Shown: positions 36,914 to 52,385 of the stretch, one piece after another
How the letters are laid out: every line of letters begins with the position of its first letter
How positions within the stretch are numbered: the stretch's first letter is position 1
Source of the DNA: Ananas comosus
Taxonomy: Eukaryota; Streptophyta; Magnoliopsida; Poales; Bromeliaceae
DNA: 64,000 nt
Assembly: GCF_001540865.1 (NCBI RefSeq)
Contig: NC_033637.1
Location: 10,843,286 to 10,907,285 of the forward strand
Direction: 5' to 3'
Notes under the pieces: model-generated
What the model was told of the DNA's origin: nothing
The model's input: only the letters and a program-made list of their open reading frames with translations
Database searches by the model: none
Position numbers and translations under genes: made by a program

Positions 36914-38486
36914 GTGCATTAATATTTTTTAATAAATTTTGTGTATAGAAAATTTTTGCACACAAAATTCTTATACAAAAAAGTGTCTGATTACTGTGTT
37001 TGTACTAATTTCTCGCAAGAGTATTCGCAACTATTTATTCTTAATGTTTCCAATCACGTGTTACGTGTTTAATTTACTGCATATAAGTTTATGATGTACT
37101 AATTTTACTTTAGTAATTAAAATGCCCAAGAACAAAATTTTCCAAACCAAGATGGAAATTCGATTGTCCAGAAACATTGAATAACTCATTAATAATTAAT
37201 GTTCTCGATCAGCTAATATTATTGTGCTAATTAATTAATAAGCGTTTCAGAATTTTACTTAATGATACTTGATGGTGGATATACAAATATTAGTTTTCGT
37301 ATTTACTTCAATTAGCTGTTTCTTGTTGATTTAATCCAAAAGGATTAATTAATTACGCTCAAAAGCCAACAAAAGTAAATAACCATAATTTAAATACTTT
37401 ATCTTTTGGTAGGTCATCAAATGTCCACAATTAATCGGTTCCAAAAATATTTTATTTTATTTTATTTTCTTTTTGTGCATTTTGTCAAGGTTTGTAACAT
37501 CTCACCACCCCTTTTGTATTAATTGTATTATTGTTTTCATTGTCAAGCACTAGGACTAGTACTTCGTCTTAGTATATGGGAACTACGCGATCGATCAAAG
37601 AAAATAAATGAATCGACATTTTAAGATAACGAAATGTGAACCATACATGATTTGGACGGATAGCAAGCAAATATTGAAATTTGCAAATCACACAAACATC
37701 ATTGTATATGTACATAAACTACCAAGTGTAGTTTCCAAGTTTTATTTTATTTTATTTTTTCCACTTATCTTGTGTGCTTATGGAAACAAACAAAAATGTT
37801 TGCAGTGTTTTACTTGGCTTGTTCAATGTCCTACGATTTAGAGTTTCCCTTCCTTAGATAAGGATGACAAAGTCAACAATCAATCATGTTTCACCCACTC
37901 TATTCCAACCTACACACTTGTATATTATCCTTTTCCTTTGAGCAAAGTGATAATTATCACATCAATCACAAGAGAGGGAGTAGAGAATTACCCTGTTAGT
38001 CTTGAGATGACCAACTATATATATATATATATATTCTACATATTGCTCTTGTTTTTATTTTCGACTAGAAATGAAATATTTAAATAAAGAATATGAAGCT
38101 TTGGTTATCATATAGTATTTAATAGAAGGAATGGAGAGAGAAAATTTGATACATATATATAGTATTTTTTTCAAATAGTCCTTTTTAGACAGAATCGTTA
38201 TTGATGGGTAATTTATTATTCTGTCCGCGTGGCGAAGTCTAAATTGGTTTATGCTCCATTCATACTCTTTAGATGAATTGTTTTTGGACCAAACATGTCC
38301 ACAACATTGTTTCAAAGATTGAGGTTTTTACGGGTGATTGGATGTCGTGTTGGAAGAGGGTTGATTCCCTATTACTTCATAAGATACAAAGGACAACAAG
38401 TCACTATCCACTATAACTACTATCGCATTCTCTATTTTCTGATATGAGCATCTTAGGAATTCGGGACTTATACTGATACCAGATTT
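36517..38486. other. Intergenic, no gene seen
   Basis: (ATT)n at about 36880-36913 and (TA)n near 38017-38034. No coding or RNA gene. Confidence 0.5.
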
Positions 38487-38501
38487 GTTTCGATACCAAT
38501 T

Positions 38502-38774
38502 TGTTATAACTAAAGCGAAAAAAATCTAATTTGTCGATATGAAAATACCAAAAAAGAATCAAGAGAGAGAGAAGAATAATAAAACACACGAATATTTACG
38601 TGGTACGGCCACTGGCCTACATATATTCACGAGCGAAGATGGAGTAGAGACTTTCATTATAATCATCTTATTAGTAGAAAAAGAAATACTATATGCTATT
38701 TGTATACCTAAAAAGGATGTAAATCTTATATCCCTTATCTGAGGATTCATATTGAATTCTCTTATCTTATAACA
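38502..38774 (-). mobile_element. LTR remnant with adjacent primer-binding-like site
   Basis: Ends TGTTATAAC and TTATAACA are inverted. Immediately left, CGATACCA (38491-38498) resembles the reverse complement of the tRNA-Met primer-binding site. TTTACGTGGTACGGCC inside resembles a motif common in plant copia-type LTRs. No matching second LTR or target duplication is seen, so it is a truncated element. Confidence 0.45.
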
Positions 38775-39896
38775 TTTTTTATATTACAATGCAAAATTTT
38801 AAGGGACACAAAATTTACATCTTATTTTTGGATATACATGCAAATAGTGTTTTCCTAGTGGAAGTGTGTGGCTTGATACGGCAATATAGATTGCAAGCAA
38901 GGCTTACATTAGCCATGGAAATTAAATTAAGATGTGGAAGGTGCTTGCAAGCATTGTTTAATTTATTAGTTGGCACCTCTCTTTTGAGGATTACATATTT
39001 TATCTCATATCATTTCATTTCATCACACCTTCCTCTTTTGTTATTCATCACAGTTTGAAAGATGCGTATCTCCTAATTCCTCCTCCTAAATTAAGGTTTT
39101 TTGTTTTACATGCGATTGATGAGCTCATCCATGAAACAATTAACTAATGTCCAAATACAAGTGTATATATATCTAGCACGAGAGCGAGGAGAGAACTAGA
39201 ATACTATATATTGATATTGATATATAGTAGGAAAACACTTACTCCTAACAACGTTTTATAGTCTTTGGATCTATAATAGAACCCCCATCAAAGCCCTAGG
39301 CATTCAAAGATCAAAAAATTGATAGTAACAATATACAGATATACTATTGATATATATATATATATAGAAGCAAAGTGGAATTGCTACTATCAACCTCTTG
39401 AAACCTTGAATCAATAGGGTGTAGGGTTTAGGCTTTCGTAGTGTTACTATTTTCCGTAGATCTAAGGGCCACGAAGTTGATAATAGCAACAAGTTGCTAT
39501 TATCAATAATATATATATTAATGTTGGAATGCTTCTAAAAATATTACTAGTCATGTGCTTTCCACACTCTATAGCCGTTCGATCGATGACTTGGGTTTAC
39601 TCGGGGTAAAAGCAAAGAAAAAAACAAAGCATATAGTGCAATGCTACTTGTTACATTTTATACATTCAAGGACCAATTTTTTCACACTAGTATTATCAGT
39701 CCTTTTTATTTAATATTAAATAATAAAAAAGTGACTAAATCCCAATATGGCAGGATTGAAGATTTACACAAAACTTATGAATGTACAAGTAGTATTTCTC
39801 TTATACATAAATGTAAATAACATGTACATTATATATATGTGCGTATATTTGTATATGTATATATATATGTATATATACATGTATATATATTATCAT
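38775..39896. other. Intergenic with MITE-like fragments
   Basis: Two short segments at about 39195-39350 and 39365-39515 have CTACTATCAAC/TTGATAATAGCAAC inverted phrases like group 4 MITEs. No gene. Confidence 0.4.
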
Positions 39897-40438
39897 GAGT
39901 TGAGCTGGAATATTATTAATAGCAAACAGGCTCCGTTGTCACCCATTTGTTTTTCATGATGGAGCCTCCAAATCGACGATCGGTATCGTTGAAAATGATC
40001 TATACCACTTGAAGTATATAGAAATCAAATTTCATGCTTTTCCGATATTGTTCTCTTGTTCATCAAGTGGCCGTAAAAATGAACGGCTGAAAATGAATAT
40101 CCTCTAAAAAGTGACGATAGAAATTTTGTAATCAAGATCGAGAGTATAGATCTTATTCTAAATATTTTAAAGAATTTTCTAACCAAAATTCAATTAATTT
40201 GGATAGCTTTATACCGTTAAATGAGAAAACGCCTCATATCGACCATTAAAATTACAAATTTTGAAACCCTTTGATCATTAGGTCAATGATGTTGAAAAGA
40301 TTGGAAATTTGATTTCTAGATACTTCAAGTGATATAGATCATATTCAATTGTGCCAATCGTCGATTTGGAGGCTCCATTATCAAAAACAAATGGGACAAC
40401 AGAGCTCGTTTGCTACCGATAGCATTCTAGCTCAACTC
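39897..40438. mobile_element. Foldback MITE, group 1 copy c, intact ends
   Basis: Termini GAGTTGAGC and GCTCAACTC are perfect inverted repeats. Long arms (CGACGATCGGTATCGTTGAA versus CAATCGTCGATTTGGAGG). TA-rich sequence precedes it. Confidence 0.78.
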
Positions 40439-40666
40439 GTATAATCATATATTATAATTAAGTGTGCAACCTCCCCCTCTCAAACTTTTCCGTGTCTCTA
40501 ACTCCACCCACATATGTAGTGGTCCAAACAACAGGTAACTAAAATACAAGGTGGCTGTTCAAATCCCGCTCTACATATACGACATGTAGGTACATTTTAT
40601 TAATTATTTTTATTCTTCAATGGCGTACGTGACATGGACTTATACCAAACAGCATGATGCTGTCCC

Positions 40667-42671
<2,005 letters not shown>

Positions 42672-42675
42672 ATTA

Positions 42676-42895
42676 GGCTACTATACTATTAATAGCACCA
42701 AGTCATTGGTGCTTTTAGGTTTTTAGCCTTTGGATGAAAGGATGTGCGATTAGGATGACGTTGACCCCCTAGTGTTGAATAGATGGTTGATTGAATAGTA
42801 TGATTTAACGGGTGAAAATGGTTAAAGGGGTGGATTGAACCGGGGAAAACTTGATCGTAACAAGTGCTTGGTACTATTAATAGCATGGTAGTTGG
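42676..42895. mobile_element. Short MITE, group 4 copy, clear inverted ends
   Basis: GGCTACTATACTATTAATAG at left matches the reverse complement of CTATTAATAGCATGGTAGTT at right. About 220 bp and non-coding. Confidence 0.7.
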
Positions 42896-44579
42896 ACTCT
42901 AATAAAAGTATCATGCAATTAATCCTACTTCACTTTTATGTAAAACTATATATATTCTTTGCATGTGAATGACGTCCTAACATATATATATATGTCCACT
43001 TTGATAGGGACATGATCCTGTAATAGTTCAAGTTTTGTTCCAAACGATATAAATCCCCATCCTTGTACAATATTCCTATAGCATAAAGAGAAGGAAACAA
43101 AAGCTTGGGGAAAAGTAGGAGAAAAACATGCATGGCGAATGGAACCCCATTCAAAAGTTTCATTCACACATAAAAGCTTTAGATAGAATAGGCATTTTAT
43201 TATTGGTCAACGATGGGGTCATTTCCCTATATATATATATACACGCGTAGCGGAGCCACAATAAGACAGAGATCGAGTTACCAAACGAATAAAAAAAAAC
43301 TCTTTAAAGTTTTAAATGGTGCAAGAAGTTGCAAAATTTAATTTTAAATAGTTTTAAATGATGCAACTTAAGTCTCAAACTGTATAATTTTTATTTTTTG
43401 TGGTATACATCGCGAAGGTCAAATTACTAAAAATCTAAACCTAATCTGCAAAATACAAAAAAAAAAATATTTTTGCAAAAATACAAAATTAGTAAATTTT
43501 TTTTAATGTAAACTGGCCTATTTTAAATCCTAATTTAAATAATTAGTGTCGGAGTAGATCTCACTTTCAATAAATAGTGCGAGAACAAATTAATATCGCT
43601 AAGGAGCTAGGGATACGGGTATTAGATGTGTCACTCGATGGTTAAAATCCTTAATTAATGATTCAAAATTTGTGTGTCGTTCCTATATGTCATATATTGA
43701 ATTATCTATATATAAATAGTACATTAATTCTACAACATGTATATATTCCTATTTGGCTAGCTATTTCCCTTGTGACCAAGGAATTAATTGGGTCTCCATC
43801 GTGTCATAAACATATACATGCATCTTTTCCTTTTTGTTTTTGTTTTTTTGTTGGATGTTCTATTTTACTTTTCAGAGAATGAGAGGATTCTTTTTCTTTC
43901 TTGTGACATATAATTAGGCTTTTGAGCTTTTTAAGGTACTTGTGTGCATGCATGAGCCCGTTTCAGAACCCACACACGTCTCTTCCTTCCGAAAAGTGCT
44001 TTTCCCCGAACGCACCAGCTTTTGTGCGAAGCCGTGTGGACTCCTCTACTTCCTCTGCATGTGACTTTTTTTTTTATTTTTTTATTTTTTTATTTTACTT
44101 TAGGCATAAAGTGCATGCATGCATTTGTAATAAACCATTCTAAAGTTTGCGTACTTAATAACCTAAAAATTAATCCTTTATTATAGGCACGTAAAACTAT
44201 ATAAAATACATATGGAATATTATCCACTTTGATCTGACTATCAACTTTTAAAATTTGATTTGATTTAAAGCAGCTAATTAGTGACGGTTTAAATTGAAAC
44301 TTTGATTGCATCGTTTATTATTTATAAGTTTAGCTAGTATATTTTATGTAATTCACGTAATTATAAACTCATTAAATTTTAAATGGCAGGGTAGTGAATC
44401 AAAATGGCTTATATAGTTCAGATAAGTTTTATGCATTTTTACCTACTTTATAAACAATAATAAATAAACTGCAAGTGCTTTAATCTGAATCATGGAATAC
44501 TAATTAAACTACAAATAGTAAACTACAAATTAAATAAATTAGAAGGTTAATATATAAATTTATGGTTTGTGGGAAGTGT

Positions 44580-44618
<39 letters not shown>

Positions 44619-46601
44619 GCAAATAAAGGATTTTCTAAATTTTCTTTTTTACTTTTTCTTTTTTGTTTTTTGTGTCACTTTGTGTACAACATTTGTTTGG
44701 CCATTATGCTTGGTTGGTTCCTAGACCCATCAAAATTCAAAAGCAATAATCAACAAAAGGGTCACGCATATTTCGTGTATACTTTTTATTAGGGTTTTTG
44801 TCTCCTTGTAGACCTTACATTCAATGGAGTTCCCCACAAAGGAGAAAAAAAAGAAAAGAAAAGTTGAGTCAATGGTTGAGGGTCACAGCACCCTCCGTAC
44901 TATGTTACTTTTGAAGATGCAAATCTCAAAGCAGAGTACGTACGTGAAAAATTAAAAAATAAAAAATAAGAGATTTGACAAAGGAAAAGGAAAAGAAAAA
45001 GGAATTGAATTAGGGTGGGTTAGTTCTCAACCTAGCTAGTTTCACCGACCCACTCAAATGTGTTCAAAGTTATGGGAAATGGTGGAGGAAAAATAGGGGC
45101 TTAATTTATAATTAGTGGTGCAATTGCCATTTATATAGTTATGGTACAATTTGGATATTCCTAAAGTACCTTAATATTTTTATAACCACCAACTGCTGGT
45201 GCAGTTAATTGACGTACACCTCTTAAAACAGAAAAAGAATACGTTTTAGTTCTTGAGTTTGATTCTCACCATGCACACACCCTAAGCTTTTAAGATGATT
45301 CATGTTCATGTGTTCTTGATTAGTAGTTTAAGTCTATGGTAAGATGCGTAATTTTCGGTAACTTTACATTTTGATCACGTCCAAGTCATGTTATGTTGAC
45401 ATTCAAAATTTGATTCTGCGCCCACAACTTTAGAACATGTAAAGCAGTAGAAGGAGATTGTTTCTCAAAAGTTTAAATAATCTCTCCCTCCATATATGCC
45501 AATGCAATTATTATGTTCATAAGAAAGAAAAATGTTAACATGTCATAATTATTTTTTTTTCAACTTCTTTGTCTCACAGTTCTCACTCTAATTGACCTAC
45601 CTCAATTTTGCATGTTCACATTAAAATGGAGATAATGAATCATGATAAATGCTACAGGGTTAGGGTCACTGAATGATCAAGTAGAACAGTCATGTGGGGC
45701 TTAGAATTTGGAGAACACTTAACATGTCATAATTTTATTTTATTTTTTCAACTTTTTTGTCTCAAAGTTCTCACTCTAATTAACCTACCTCAATTTTGCA
45801 TGTTCACATTAAAATGGAGATAATGAATCAAGATAAATGATATTAGAGCAGAAAGTCTTGAGGTCGAATCCCACCAGACGTCTACTTTAATTAATTTTTT
45901 TACATTTAATTCAAATCCACGTCTTGAGCCTATCAAAGAATCTTGAGCTCAGACTTATAAGAGGGAGTATTTGAATATAAAAAATATTAAAAATATTGTT
46001 CTTTTGTAGCTTTAGCTTGATTAGAAGTTTTAAAACCTCTCATTGCAATTGATCTAAAAAATTACTGACAGATGCTTCTGTACAACCCTCACCTGTTCGT
46101 CGCTGATCTTTCAGTAAAATTTCGTTTACATCATTGAATTTTAATTTATTTTAATTAAGTCACTGAACTTTAATTTCTATCTCAATTTGGTCACTTTTGT
46201 TGAATATCTTATAATTATTTAAACAAAATTGTGAAACAATAGTTTCGCCGCTATGTATGAGCCCAAAAATATAACATATTCAATAAAACTCATTCAATCT
46301 AAAAGTTTAAGCATATGAATCCTTTACTCTCTTATGAGGTGGAACTATTTATATGTGAACTCTTAAAAGGAACAGGTTCGATCCTAAATTAAGGCCTGTA
46401 GGGCGAAGTGTCGCTCGAATCGGGCTTCGGATACCCAAATAAGACTTTGGATTTGGGTGAGGTTTCAAAATGATTGTTGAAAAATCTTTCAACTTTTGAA
46501 TCTATTCAAACTTAATCAAATTAACCTAGTCCAAGCCTAGTCCAAAGCCCAAAACTCTATGCTCGTGTTGTGCGCGTCGTGTGCTGAAGTGTTTTTATGC
46601 A

Positions 46602-46602
<1 letters not shown>
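42896..46602. other. Intergenic, no gene seen
   Basis: A family 7 TIR fragment lies at about 44187-44442, (TA)n at 44586-44612 and a direct repeat at 45538-45840. The segment 45840-45900 has a box B-like GGTCGAATCCC but no box A or tail. Confidence 0.45.
45538..45840. repeat. Direct repeat of about 115 bp with a 70-bp spacer
   Basis: Copies at 45538-45651 and 45721-45840 share AACATGTCATAATT and ATGTTCACATTAAAATGGAG with few changes. Confidence 0.85.

Positions 46603-46689
<87 letters not shown>
46603..46689. repeat. (TA)n then (GA)n microsatellite
   Basis: TA repeats with one GTA interruption followed by about 20 GA units, abutting the MITE at 46690. Confidence 0.9.
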
Positions 46690-46694
<5 letters not shown>

Positions 46695-47128
46695 GAGCTA
46701 AAATACTATCGGTAGCAAACGAGCTTCGTTGCCACTCGTTTGTTTTCAATGATGGAGCCTTCAAATCGACGATCCGCGCAGTTGAATATGTTCCATACCA
46801 TTTGAAGTATCTTGAAACTAAATTTCAAATATTTTTGACATCATTGACCTAATGATCAAAAGGTTTCAAAATTTGTAATTTTATGGTCGATATGAGGCGT
46901 TTTCTTATTTAACGGTATAAAGATATCCAAATCAATTGAATTTTAGTTAAAATTTTTTTAAAACTATTTAGAACAAAATCTATATTCTCGATATTGATTA
47001 CGAGATTCCTATCATCATTTTTTAAAAAATATTCAATTTCAGCCGTACGTTTATTTATGTCCACTTGATGGAAAAGAGAATAATATCGAAAAAGTATAAA
47101 ATTTGATTTCTAAATGCTTCATGTGGTA
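46690..47128. mobile_element. Foldback MITE, group 1 copy d, right end missing
   Basis: Left terminus GAGTTGAGCTAAAATACTAT and the same arm motifs as other copies. Similarity stops after CTAAATGCTTCATGTGGTAT, so the right arm is truncated. Confidence 0.65.
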
Positions 47129-47825
47129 TTTATGTCCACTTTTTATGGTCATATTTCTATATAAAATCTCTATGTTGGTGATTTCTAAATATAGTATTTT
47201 TTGCCACTAAAAGTGGGCCAAGAAAATTAAGGCCATTCGCGCTTTCCGCCGGGCTTTATTTTCTTCAAAATTCCAAGCAAAAGTTCGGCCCGAAGCCCAC
47301 TTCAATCGTTAATTTTGTGATGGCCCAAAAGACTCACCGCAATTAAATTAACATAAGAAAATGGATAATGTAAAAATGCATCATATAAAATGATTAGTTT
47401 ATAGATGCAGTGATTTAACTCTTTTCCTCAAACCATCATAATATCAAAATAAAAGATTCTGAGTTCAATCATATCATATCATGCTCGTAATCTCACTAAT
47501 TTTCTCTTTTTCTTCGTCTTTTTCTCTAATAACCACCAGATAATATAAGTTATAGTGCATATAAACTCTTTAAAAATTTTGATTTTGTTGCCTAATCATT
47601 TAATTTGTTTGATTTAAGTCAGCCGATAGCTCTTTAACTTCAAAATTTGTATGTGTTGTTTATTTTTACGGATTTAGTTAGTATATTATATTACTATGAA
47701 TTCATTAAAATAAGCAGTTAGTTTAAATTTTGTTCCAAAAGAGGTATCAAATGACGTAAATAATCTAGATAAGTTATGTACATTTTTACCTCTTTCTTCA
47801 GCGGTCCTACTTGGCAAATGCATTG

Positions 47826-47856
<31 letters not shown>

Positions 47857-48176
47857 GTTATTATTATTATTATTATTTATTTTGATTGAATATTTAAAAG
47901 CAAACAAAACCAATCAATTTACAAGACCAGATAAAACAAAGTGTCTTGTACCTGCTCGGTGGGTTTCTTGGGTTATGGTATTACCTAGTAGCTAGGTAAT
48001 GGTACAAAAATAGTCTCAACATGTAATAAACCGCGTACGACCTAATAGCTGGAAAATGATCGATCTAGAAATAATCTTAACATGTAATAAGCGAGACGAT
48101 TCCCTTTGCCTAGAGGACATTGAACAATGTGATCATTTTGCGTCTCAAAAAAATGAAGACATATATATATATATAG
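47129..48176. other. Intergenic, no gene seen
   Basis: Contains GGCCCA/GGGCC motifs at 47210-47335, a family 7 fragment at about 47541-47795 and (ATT)n at 47827-47879. Confidence 0.45.
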
Positions 48177-48179
48177 TTG

Positions 48180-48421
48180 GACTGGGCTACTATTACTAGC
48201 AAAATTTCGTTGTTGCTACCAGTTTTTTAGCCTTTGGATCAACTCTTTTTATTATTTCTAACCATTGGATTAAATACTATAATCCAGTAGGGATCACTCA
48301 ACTCTAGGGGGGACCACTCAACTCTAACCGACTAATATCATCCTCACCCTACAATTTTTCATCCAAGAGTTAAAAACTTGATAGTAAAAAGAGCGTTTTA
48401 CTATTAATAGTATTCCAGCCT

Positions 48422-48425
<4 letters not shown>
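48180..48425. mobile_element. Short MITE, group 4 copy
   Basis: GGGCTACTATTACTAGC at left, ATTAATAGTATTCCAGCC at right. Followed by (CT)n and TA repeats at 48424-48477. Confidence 0.62.
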
Positions 48426-48477
<52 letters not shown>

Positions 48478-48697
48478 CATCCTAACCCTACAATTTTTCA
48501 TCCAAGGATTAAAAACTTGATAGCAAAAAGAGCNATAGTGGTTCCCGGTTAAATTGATAGTGGTCCGTCCCCCTAGGGTTGAGTGGGTGGTTGGTTTAAT
48601 AGTATAATCTAACGGGTGAAAATAATCAAAGGGTAGATCTAACGGTAGAAAACTCAATAGTACCAAGGGCTTGGTACTATCGATAGTATAGTGGCCG

Positions 48698-48702
<5 letters not shown>
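48478..48702. mobile_element. Short MITE, group 4 copy, left part duplicated from neighbour
   Basis: Starts with ATCCTAACCCTACAATTTTT, like the middle of the preceding copy, and ends GATAGTATAGTGGCCGGACT. An N at 48534 marks a likely assembly junction. Confidence 0.5.
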
Positions 48703-48752
<50 letters not shown>

Positions 48753-49646
48753 GTAGGGCTACTTTACTCTTATAAGTATAGAGCCATTCATATTAATAAA
48801 TTATTTTCGATGATGGAGCTTCCGAATCGACGATCCACTCCATTAAATATGATCTAGAGTTTTTGAAGCTTCTAAAAAAATAAATTTCGTAATTTTTTGA
48901 AATCATAATAAAGTCCATCAAGCGGGCATAAAATGAGCGGTCAAAATTAAATGATATTCTAGAAATGAATGATAGGATTCTTCAATTTAAAATTGAAGTT
49001 ATTAATCTTTATCTAGGAAGTGAATAAAATTTTCTATCAAAAATTCAACCTATTTCAATTCTTTTACACTGTTAAACTAGCAAGTATTTCATACCGGCCG
49101 TTAAAAATTATTAATTTTATGACCTTTTAATCGTAAGGTAAATGATGTCGAAAAATTATAAAATTTGATTTCCAGAAGTTTTAAATATTCTAGATAATAT
49201 TTAATAGTATGATCGTCGATTTGGAATCTCTATTATCGAAAATGACTTATGAGTACGAAGGCGATCGTACTCATAAGTAGGGATATAAATGGATCCGGGT
49301 TGGTGGAGCTCCTGCCTTGATCAGTCTCGAATGGGGGAACAAAATATAAAAAAATAACCCGTCGCGAATCCGCCCTGATCCGCCAAGTAAATGTAGCGGG
49401 AGACGGAAGACCATTTTCTTCCTTCAATTTGTCCCGATCCGTCAAAAATCCGCCAAAAATCCACTCCCGCCCTGATCCATCTCGAATAGGGTGGTAAGTG
49501 GGAGCAAAAAATAAAATAAAAAAACTTAGTCCCGAATCCACCTCGCCTTGAGAAGAAATGGAGCGGGAGGTGGGGAAGCCCTCCCGCCCCTGCATCCACC
49601 TTGTTGGCATCCCTACTCATAAGAGTATAGTACGTAGCCGGACTCT
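48753..49646. mobile_element. Foldback MITE, group 3 copy with nested insertion
   Basis: Left end GTAGGGCTACTTTACTCTTA and right end AGAGTATAGTACGTAGCCGG are inverted. Arms match the copy at 17401-17853. Interrupted at 49278-49614. Flanked by (TA)n and (CT)n tracts. Confidence 0.75.
49278..49614. mobile_element. hAT-like MITE, 337 bp, perfect 8-bp target-site duplication
   Basis: Ends TAGGGAT and ATCCCTA. CTCATAAG occurs immediately on both sides (49270-49277 and 49615-49622). The sister MITE at 17.8 kb has a single CTCATAAG at 17826-17833, showing the pre-insertion state. The interior is GC-richer with CCCGCC/GGCGGG-type motifs. Open frames inside are spurious. Confidence 0.88.
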
Positions 49647-49938
49647 CTCTCTCTCTCTATATATATATATCCTATGTAGAATGTATTATCCTAAATATGT
49701 TAACATTTGTTGTGCACAGATCTAAATTCTCATTAAATTCTGCCTAGGTGACTTTCTTATAACTTTTGCACAACTTTAAATCGAGCAGTACAAAATAAAA
49801 TATTCATACATACATACAACAAAGCCTGCACAAATGCACTTCTAAATAAATTTGGTAATTGTGAATCACGGTCTATTTAGGTATTGAGGGTGTCAACACA
49901 ATTGGGCCAAACAGAGTTAATTGGAGAGAAAACATTAG

Positions 49939-49983
<45 letters not shown>

Positions 49984-50102
49984 TTACATCATATTTTCAC
50001 ATAGTTTATATAATTCTAATCTTTGTGGGGACTTCCATGCAAAATGCATTGATATTATTAGTTTAGAACCATAGGAATTATGCACCCAAATACTCATACT
50101 TA
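49647..50102. other. Intergenic with (TA)n at 49940-49980
   Basis: No gene seen. Confidence 0.5.
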
Positions 50103-50322
50103 GGGCCTATTTGTTTCGCCGAAGATAAAGTTCATATTTGAAAACATGTTTTTTTTTTCCTCTCACTATTTATTTTTGTAATTGACTTCGATCTAGAATA
50201 TGAGCCGAGAAGTTTTAATTTCGATGGAAGGTAGAATTACGGTGAGTCAAACAGCGGAAGTGAATATTATACAATCGAAAATTGCTTAATTCATGTGCAC
50301 TTTCGGTGAAACAAATACTTCT
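50103..50322. mobile_element. Tourist/Harbinger-like MITE, 220 bp
   Basis: TATTTGTTTCGCCGAA near the left end is inverted near the right end (TTTCGGTGAAACAAATA). TTA flanks both sides (50100-50102 and 50323-50325), the typical PIF/Harbinger target duplication. Confidence 0.65.
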
Positions 50323-50724
50323 TTAGTGATGTGGTTGCATCTTCATTTTTTTTTTTGACTGTCAAAGTGTGAATTTGCATTGCACCTTGTGTTTTTTGTT
50401 TTTTTGGTTGAAAATTTGAAAGCAAACAAACCAATCAAAGTTAAAGACCATCTTAAACATAGCATCATGTACTGGATTGTTTGTTTTTTTTTGAGTTATT
50501 GTACAATTTGATAGGGAGCGATCAAAAATGGTCTTAACGCGTAATATATCATGAGATTCCCTTTGTCTAAAGGATGTGAACATTTTGTTTCTTAATAAAA
50601 CTATGAGCTACACTAATTTCACACTTGAGAATTTAGGTCTCAAACGTTTGGTATCGTTTTATTTTCATTTTCTTTTAAACAATAATTCTTTATAATTTTG
50701 ATGTGTTGGGGAGAAAAATTTATA

Positions 50725-51463
50725 GGGCGTGTTTGGTTCGCTTCTTTTTCATCATGGGATTGAAATCAGAATGGACAAATACGTTTGTAGATGTTTGGTA
50801 CGTAGGAGCCTCATTCCGATTCCGATTCCCGAATAGAATGAAAATCCCCCAATCACTCATTTTTCCAATCCGGCCGGATTGAAAGTTGAATCCGGATGGA
50901 ATGAATATTTATTCGGATTAAATTTATTTTTTTTCAACTTTTTTAATTAAAATATGGAAATTAAATATATAATTTTAAATTTTAATTTGAACCTGAATTA
51001 AAAATTAAAATTTTATCAAGTATAATTCGAATCTAACTTATGAATTTGAATTTAAATTAAATTTCAATTTATATAAAATTTTATTCAAATTTTATTTAAA
51101 ATTTAAATTAAAATTTATGGATTCAAATTAAAATTTAAATTGTAATTTTAAGTTTGAATAAATCGAAATTTAGTTTTATATTTTGAATTATCCACTCATG
51201 TCAAATCTTAATTTTTTAAAAAAATATATTTAAAATTTTGACATTATTTCAAAATTTTGATATAAATTTTTAATATTTAATTTTTAATTTGAATTTAAAA
51301 TAATATATTATAAAGAAAAAGTTAGTATATTAATTTGATTACGTTTTTTATATCTACTTAAACCAAATACCAACAATAGGAATGATTTATTTTGATTTAG
51401 GTGATGAATCATTCCGATTTCGATTCCAGCTTATTTCGATTCCGACTTCGAACCAAACACGCC
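50725..51463. mobile_element. Harbinger-like MITE, about 740 bp
   Basis: GGGCGTGTTTGGTTCG at left and CGAACCAAACACGCC at right are near-perfect inverted repeats flanked by TA. The subterminal GATTCCGATT motif repeats. The middle is AAATT-rich and non-coding. Confidence 0.72.
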
Positions 51464-52382
51464 TATAAAGTATCCAACTGATTGAGTGATAGATGATCAG
51501 CTTATTTTAAAAAATTAATTAGGAACATAAAATGTTATTTTTAAGTTTTTATTTTTTGTTGCTAAATAAACAAATCCACCACGCACTTATATACTTTTTT
51601 GTGGACAAAATTTTATTAAAAAGATTATAAAAACCAAAATAAAAACTTTAAAATGTCATTTAAAATTTAGGGGAGTATCATTTAGCCATGTATTAAAAAT
51701 TTATTACTAAAAATTTCATTAAAATGACCTTGTTTTTTGAGATAAATGGTGATCATTGAATTTAGAATTGGCCATTTATCTCAAAAAAAAAAAGTGACCA
51801 TCCATGCATGCAAATTGAGAAGAGAGCATGGCATATATGTTTACTCATGAAGTAAATTAAGTAATTGTGGGATAATTAATGCAAAATTATATGAAATAAT
51901 TGTTATATTCTAAAAACTTAAGCCGGTAGAAAATAATATTTTTATATTTTTATATTTAACAGATAACCACTAACTTTCTATCAACAAATAGCAGTGAAGA
52001 AATAACTTTTAATTAAACTTTAATTGTTCAACTGAAAGTCATTTTCAATCTGAAAACGACTTGACGCGTAAACAAACAGGCCTTAATTATCATGTAGTAT
52101 ATATTCATGTCACATGCTTCACATTTGTAACTTTGTGATGATTTTAAATTTGCCATGCATCTATGCCAATAATAAGATTTAGATGTATTACTGACACTTT
52201 TATAAGTCTCGCATGTCCATGTCAAACTTGTGTCCGATGTGAACATGCCATGGACATGCATTTGACACAAATCCATTACGCATCTCTTTAAAAAATATTT
52301 TTATTCTTATTTTTTTTATGCATATATAATGTAAGACGTGAGACATACTTTGGCTTCAATTTTTTTTTTGGATAATATAAAT
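51464..52382. other. Intergenic, no gene seen
   Basis: AT-rich. No gene or defined element. Confidence 0.5.
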
Positions 52383-52385
52383 AAA

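Noticed and set aside
45840..45900. GGTCGAATCCC box B-like sequence, considered as tRNA or SINE
   Set aside because: No box A at the right distance, no cloverleaf, no tail or target duplication.
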